8,421 nucleotides of DNA from JAVVFH01 sp032250585 (GTDB taxonomy: Bacteria; Pseudomonadota; Gammaproteobacteria; Xanthomonadales; SZUA-36). Shown piece after piece: positions 6,043-8,421 of the stretch. Numbering within the stretch: position 1 is the first letter of the stretch; each line of letters starts with the position of its first letter. The DNA is taken from positions 1-8,421 of the forward strand of contig JAVVFH010000153.1 of assembly GCA_032250585.1 (NCBI GenBank), read 5' to 3'. Position numbers and translations under genes: made by a program. The notes below the pieces were generated by a model, which saw only the letters and a program-made list of their open reading frames with translations, did no database searches and was not told where the DNA came from.

Positions 6043-6120
6043 TGAAATCCGAGCACTTTTCCGATTGCGCCGAGTCGACCTCCGGCATAAGCTGGATTCA
6101 AGCCCACTTCGCTGCTACTC

Positions 6121-7155
6121 GTGCCTCAAGCCCGGAAAAACCAGATTTCACTGGATGCGACCACGCACTACCACTGCATCAGCCGCTGCGTCCGGCGGCA
6201 GTTCCTGTGCGGCGAAGATCCACTGACCGGCAAGGACTTCTCCCACCGGCGCGACTGGATTCGGACGCGCATATTCGAACTGAGCGAAATCTTCGCCATA
6301 CGAATCTGCAGCTACGCGGTGATGAGCAATCACCTGCATATTGTTCTCATTGTCGACCAGGAGGCGGCGCTGGCATGGGACGATCATGAAGTCGCCAGGC
6401 GCTGGCTGGACTTGTTTGGCGGCACACCGCTGGTGCGGAGCTTTGTGGCCAGCGAGAAGCTTTCCGATGCGCAGCTGAGTGCAGTCTCGTCCTTGATCAA
6501 GAAGTACCGGAAGCGGCTGTTCAGCATCTCCTGGTTCATGCGGTGCCTGAATGAACCCATCGCGCGCTGGGCGAATGCCGAGGACGACGTCAAGGGGCGC
6601 TTCTGGGAAGGGAGATTCAAGAGCCAGGCGCTGCTGGACGAAGCTTCGGTGATCGCGGCCATGGCCTACGTGGATCTCAACCCCATCCGCGCCGCCATGG
6701 CACAAACCCCGGAGGAATCCGACTACACGTCGATCCAGCAGCGAATTCTCGAGCAGGATCCGAAAATAACGGCCAAGGACGAATCAGCGATGGAAAGGCT
6801 CCCCGCAGACCTGCGCGAAGCGATCGGCCGGCTGATGCCCTTCGCCGATCAGGCGGCGGATGACCCGGAGCGCTCAATTCCGTACGACAGTCGGGAGTAC
6901 CTGGAACTCGTCGACTGGTCCGGCCGCGCCATCATCGAAGGCAAGCGCAGCAGCATCCCGGACAATCTGCCACCGATCCTGGATCGTTTGAAGATCGACC
7001 CCGACAACTACATTCGGTTCATCAACCGAACCCAGAAGCACCGGTTCCACAACGTCATCGGCGCAGTCGACACAATGCGAGAACTCGCGAGCGAGTTCGG
7101 CCGAAGATTCCTGAAAGGCCAGAACGCCGCCGCGGCTTTGTTCAGTCCGGGTTAG
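6121..7155 (+). mobile_element. REP-associated Y1 (IS200-like) tyrosine transposase, RAYT
   Basis: 344-residue intact protein of the Y1_Tnp (HUH) superfamily, which cuts and joins single-stranded DNA at hairpins. Visible motifs: NQISLDATTHYHCISRCV (7-24), the metal-binding HUH-type pair H71-L-H73 in MSNHLHIVL (68-76), WFMRCLNEPIARWAN (138-152), GRFWEGRFKSQAL (159-171) and AYVDLNPIRAAM (182-193); Y183 is the best candidate for the catalytic tyrosine. A C-terminal extension of about 140 residues follows the catalytic domain, as in the longer members of this group. The start is GTG, matching the family N-terminus; no ribosome binding site is visible, which suggests low expression. No IS200-type terminal structure or accessory TnpB is present. 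It is surrounded by short GTAG-containing repeats and two relics of sister copies, which supports the REP-associated reading. Confidence 0.88.
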
Positions 7156-7343
7156 ACGCGCCTTCCCGGACCAAAAGAGCCCCTATGGTCTACCGGCCAG
7201 ATTTGCCGTGTCTGAAACTCCTGCCATTGGTTAGAAATTGACCACCTGTCCCCCTCCTGTACGTTCGGGGCCAGGATTCCAGGAGAAGCCCAAGCTTAGC
7301 CAATGACGATGCGAAACGAACTCTACGAGTTGGGCGAACTCTC
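7156..7343. other. Intergenic region right of the transposase, with REP-like element
   Basis: No gene seen. Positions 7311-7334, read on the minus strand (CCCAACTCGTAGAGTTCG and onward), match 20 of 24 positions of 5215-5238 on the plus strand; the differences are three C/T changes and one T/A. Within it AACTC(7319-7323)/GAGTT(7327-7331) can form a short stem. The rest, 7156-7310, shows no terminator with a T-run, no promoter and no repeat I recognise. Confidence 0.5.
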
Positions 7344-7399
7344 TGAGGTGGGTGTCCAGGTTTAGTCGATGTGAGGTGGGTGTCCAGGTTTAGTCGATG
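7344..7399. repeat. Perfect 28-bp tandem repeat (two units)
   Basis: Two identical 28-bp units, 7344-7371 and 7372-7399, directly abutting, each containing GGTGGGTGTCCAGGTTTAG. The reverse complement carries the dispersed core CCTGGACACCCACCTC seen with variation at 4038, 5208 and 6012. The array ends exactly where the coding similarity of the HEPN-like remnant starts, and its last 12 codons are supplied by the repeat. Confidence 0.92.
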
Positions 7400-7661
7400 C
7401 TAAAGCAATCGCTCGCCGAATATTATACGCACCGTAATAGAGCCTTGAGACCCGCTGGCGCCAACTAGAATTCGATAGCCTCACCGCAAAATTGAAATGA
7501 TCGGCACCCAGTTGGTAGAGTTGACGAACGTTCTTTCGAATTTCTGAACGAAGTGCGGCGACCGCTTCCGCCTTAATGAAAGGAGATACATTCTTTATTA
7601 GCCGTTCGCAATTGCTCGAAGCTAAAGGGATATGAGGCTCTGGAAGACTGGGCTTAGTCAC
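7362..7661 (-). pseudogene. HEPN-like protein, truncated at the C-terminus by a repeat
   Basis: The frame codes for 99 residues, but only about the first 87 are native; the final ASTKPGHPPHID is translated from the 28-bp repeat and stops inside it. The native part is mostly helical, and RQRVSRLYYGAYNIRRAIAL (68-87) resembles the R-x-YYxxYxxxRA helix of HEPN-type proteins, which act as RNases or as partners of nucleotidyltransferases in toxin-antitoxin pairs. The catalytic R-x4-6-H motif expected further on is missing, in keeping with truncation. The start is GTG behind a weak GAGTGAG. I am fairly sure the gene is 3'-truncated, less sure of the HEPN family. Confidence 0.5.
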
Positions 7662-7844
7662 GATCGCTCACTCAGTCATGATGATCTTTCGTAACGGTAT
7701 TGCTGAAGCCGCTACATTGGTGAACTGCACAGTCAGCGCGTTGTAGGCAAGGCTTCGGTCCTGCTCGCGACCCCGGAACGCACAAGTAGTGCGTGAGGAC
7801 GCGTGCAGGGCCGAAACGAAGCATACGGCGCTCTGGCGAAGCAG
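7662..7844. other. Unassigned region with an open minus-strand frame
   Basis: No recognised gene. On the minus strand, the frame that follows directly after the TGA of the NrdJ-like remnant stays open across almost the whole interval and ends with ...RKIIMTE and a TGA 6 nt before the GTG of the HEPN-like remnant. It has no ATG until four codons before its end. It could be the decayed tail of a gene once located upstream of the HEPN-like gene, or chance. Confidence 0.25.
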
Positions 7845-8057
7845 TCATCCGCACTTTGAATAGCCACAGGCTAAGCATGTCTGACACCCATCCAGCAACA
7901 CCATCGCCTTGGTATTGCACTTGAAGCAAAGCGCCGCCGAGGCCGGGTAGCCGCTGTCATTGGCATCCTGCGCCGCCTGGTTCATGGTGGTCTTGCCTGA
8001 TGGCTTCTGGCCCTGCTCGCGCGCCTCGAACTCGGCGCGCTTTTCCTTGAGCAACAA
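7845..8057 (-). pseudogene. nrdJ: C-terminal zinc-finger remnant, probably B12-dependent ribonucleotide reductase
   Basis: A 70-residue frame whose end holds six cysteines, C44-x2-C47-x10-C58-x2-C61-x2-C64-x4-C69, in CFKCNTKAMVLLDGCQTC and LACGYSKCG. This arrangement, with the Lys/Ala/Gly-rich linker before it, is what I know from the extreme C-terminus of class II (adenosylcobalamin-dependent) ribonucleotide reductases, where the cysteines help re-reduce the active site. The catalytic barrel (hundreds of residues) is absent. The frame can be followed only about 12 codons further upstream, to a TGA at 8091-8093, and the nominal start is a TTG without a ribosome binding site. It is thus a stump left by deletion or insertion between it and the BrnA gene. 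Another zinc-ribbon protein is a possible alternative. Confidence 0.6.
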
Positions 8058-8112
8058 CTGCCGATCGAGAAACTGAAGACAAATCGAATTTCATCTGTTG
8101 GTATCGGAAAGC

Positions 8113-8313
8113 TCACTTCATGTCTTCGATCATCGCAATATCTTTGCGTAGCAGATCGTTGACGATTTCGTTGACCTCGACACCTTTGCTCTTGGCTTTG
8201 GTGGCGAGATAGTCGCGCACATCGGTATCCAGATATACCGGCACATTCAGCTCGGCGTCGGGTCGATAGAACTTACCGCGCTCGCCTTTGGAGAAGTCGT
8301 ATTCCTCTTTCAT
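8113..8313 (-). CDS. brnA: BrnA-type antitoxin
   Basis: 66-residue protein, antitoxin of a type II BrnT/BrnA system: it binds and neutralises the BrnT RNase and, with it, represses the operon. The N-terminal YDFSKGERGKFYRP (5-18) is the usual toxin-contact region. The C-terminal part, ELNVPVYLDTDVRDYLATKA (21-40) then VEVNEIVNDLLRKDI (45-59), is a ribbon-helix-helix DNA-binding domain: beta strand, helix, turn, helix. The ATG overlaps the stop of the upstream toxin gene (ATGA, 8310-8313), giving the toxin-first order standard for BrnTA and translational coupling. It is short but appears complete. Confidence 0.85.
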   Translation of the reverse strand: MKEEYDFSKGERGKFYRPDAELNVPVYLDTDVRDYLATKAKSKGVEVNEIVNDLLRKDIAMIEDMK

Positions 8314-8421
8314 GGCATATTCTCGTAGTGTCGTTGCTCACGTTTGGTGGCCACTCGTGCCGAGATCATCCGCACTTGGGCGTTGCACTCGTCCTGCTCC
8401 TTAAAGGTATGGACCACTGCC
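8310..8421 (-). CDS. brnT: BrnT-type toxin, C-terminal part (runs off the window)
   Basis: The last 36 codons of a gene that enters from the right edge. VVHTFKEQ (2-9 of the visible part) and VRMISARVATKREQRHYE (16-33) match the C-terminus of BrnT toxins, small RelE-like RNases in which the RxISAR-A-xxxE-R-Y segment is the signature. The stop TGA overlaps the ATG of brnA by four bases. The N-terminal half, with the catalytic residues, lies outside the window, so activity cannot be judged. Confidence 0.82.
   Translation of the reverse strand, partial: AVVHTFKEQDECNAQVRMISARVATKREQRHYENMP

Noticed and set aside
5834..6088. In-frame N-terminal extension of the cyclophilin to an ATG at 6088
   Set aside because: The extension crosses the RAYT 5' relic and repeats, has no ribosome binding site, and a good one stands before the family-consistent start at 5833.
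5895..6389. Plus-strand frame of 164 codons overlapping the transposase start
   Set aside because: Its only meaningful part is the RAYT 5' relic; beyond the repeat it runs out of frame through the intact transposase gene.
7344..7399. CRISPR array
   Set aside because: The two 28-bp units abut with no spacer between them and no cas gene is near; it is a simple tandem duplication.
7880..7897. GTCTGACACCCATCC as another copy of the dispersed repeat core
   Set aside because: It codes for the conserved DGCQTC of the NrdJ-like tail, so the similarity is explained by the protein.
7672..7929. Minus-strand 85-codon ORF overlapping the NrdJ-like tail
   Set aside because: It is another frame of the cysteine-rich remnant, with no motif or ribosome binding site.

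Overview
The window looks like a GC-rich chromosomal stretch from a proteobacterium, most likely a gammaproteobacterium. I base this on the gene families, the GTG starts, the Y1-type (REP-associated) transposase with dispersed repeats and the BrnT/BrnA toxin-antitoxin genes. The taxonomic call is inference; no rRNA or marker gene is present.

Left part (65-3843, all on the minus strand): a predicted exported serine hydrolase of the beta-lactamase/DD-peptidase fold (2701-3843), then after 231 bp a two-gene operon. The operon is a DUF1611 (DgcN-type) P-loop protein (1189-2469) joined by a GTGA stop/start overlap to a fold-III PLP racemase closely resembling ornithine racemase (65-1192). Together they suggest D-/L-amino-acid interconversion, possibly fed by D-amino-acid peptides released in the periplasm.

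Middle part (3844-5833): a small plus-strand ORF with a very good ribosome binding site and a repeated EMY(S/A)QV motif (3873-4118), a DUF1499 lipoprotein (4215-4679), the C-terminal remnant of a zinc-type alcohol dehydrogenase (4782 to about 5205, minus), and an intact cyclophilin-type peptidyl-prolyl isomerase of strikingly eukaryote-like sequence (5324-5833, minus).

Right part (5208-7399) is a repeat/transposase patch. An intact Y1/IS200-like REP-associated tyrosine transposase (RAYT) lies at 6121-7155. A relic of the middle of a second RAYT copy sits at 5263-5310 and a relic of a RAYT 5' end at 5952-5990. A short repeat family with core GGACACCCA and a GTAG-containing REP-like element are scattered around them, and a perfect 28-bp tandem repeat ends the patch. 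The ends of two broken genes coincide with these repeats: the alcohol dehydrogenase lost its 5' part, and a HEPN-like gene lost its 3' part (7362-7661).

Right end (7845-8421, minus): a C-terminal zinc-finger remnant that looks like the tail of a B12-dependent ribonucleotide reductase (NrdJ), the BrnA antitoxin, and the C-terminal part of the BrnT toxin, which runs off the window. The overall picture is a conserved metabolic block on the left and an accessory, repeat-rich, decaying region on the right. Apart from the N-acyl/racemase gene pair and the RAYT/REP patch I see no clearly new system.
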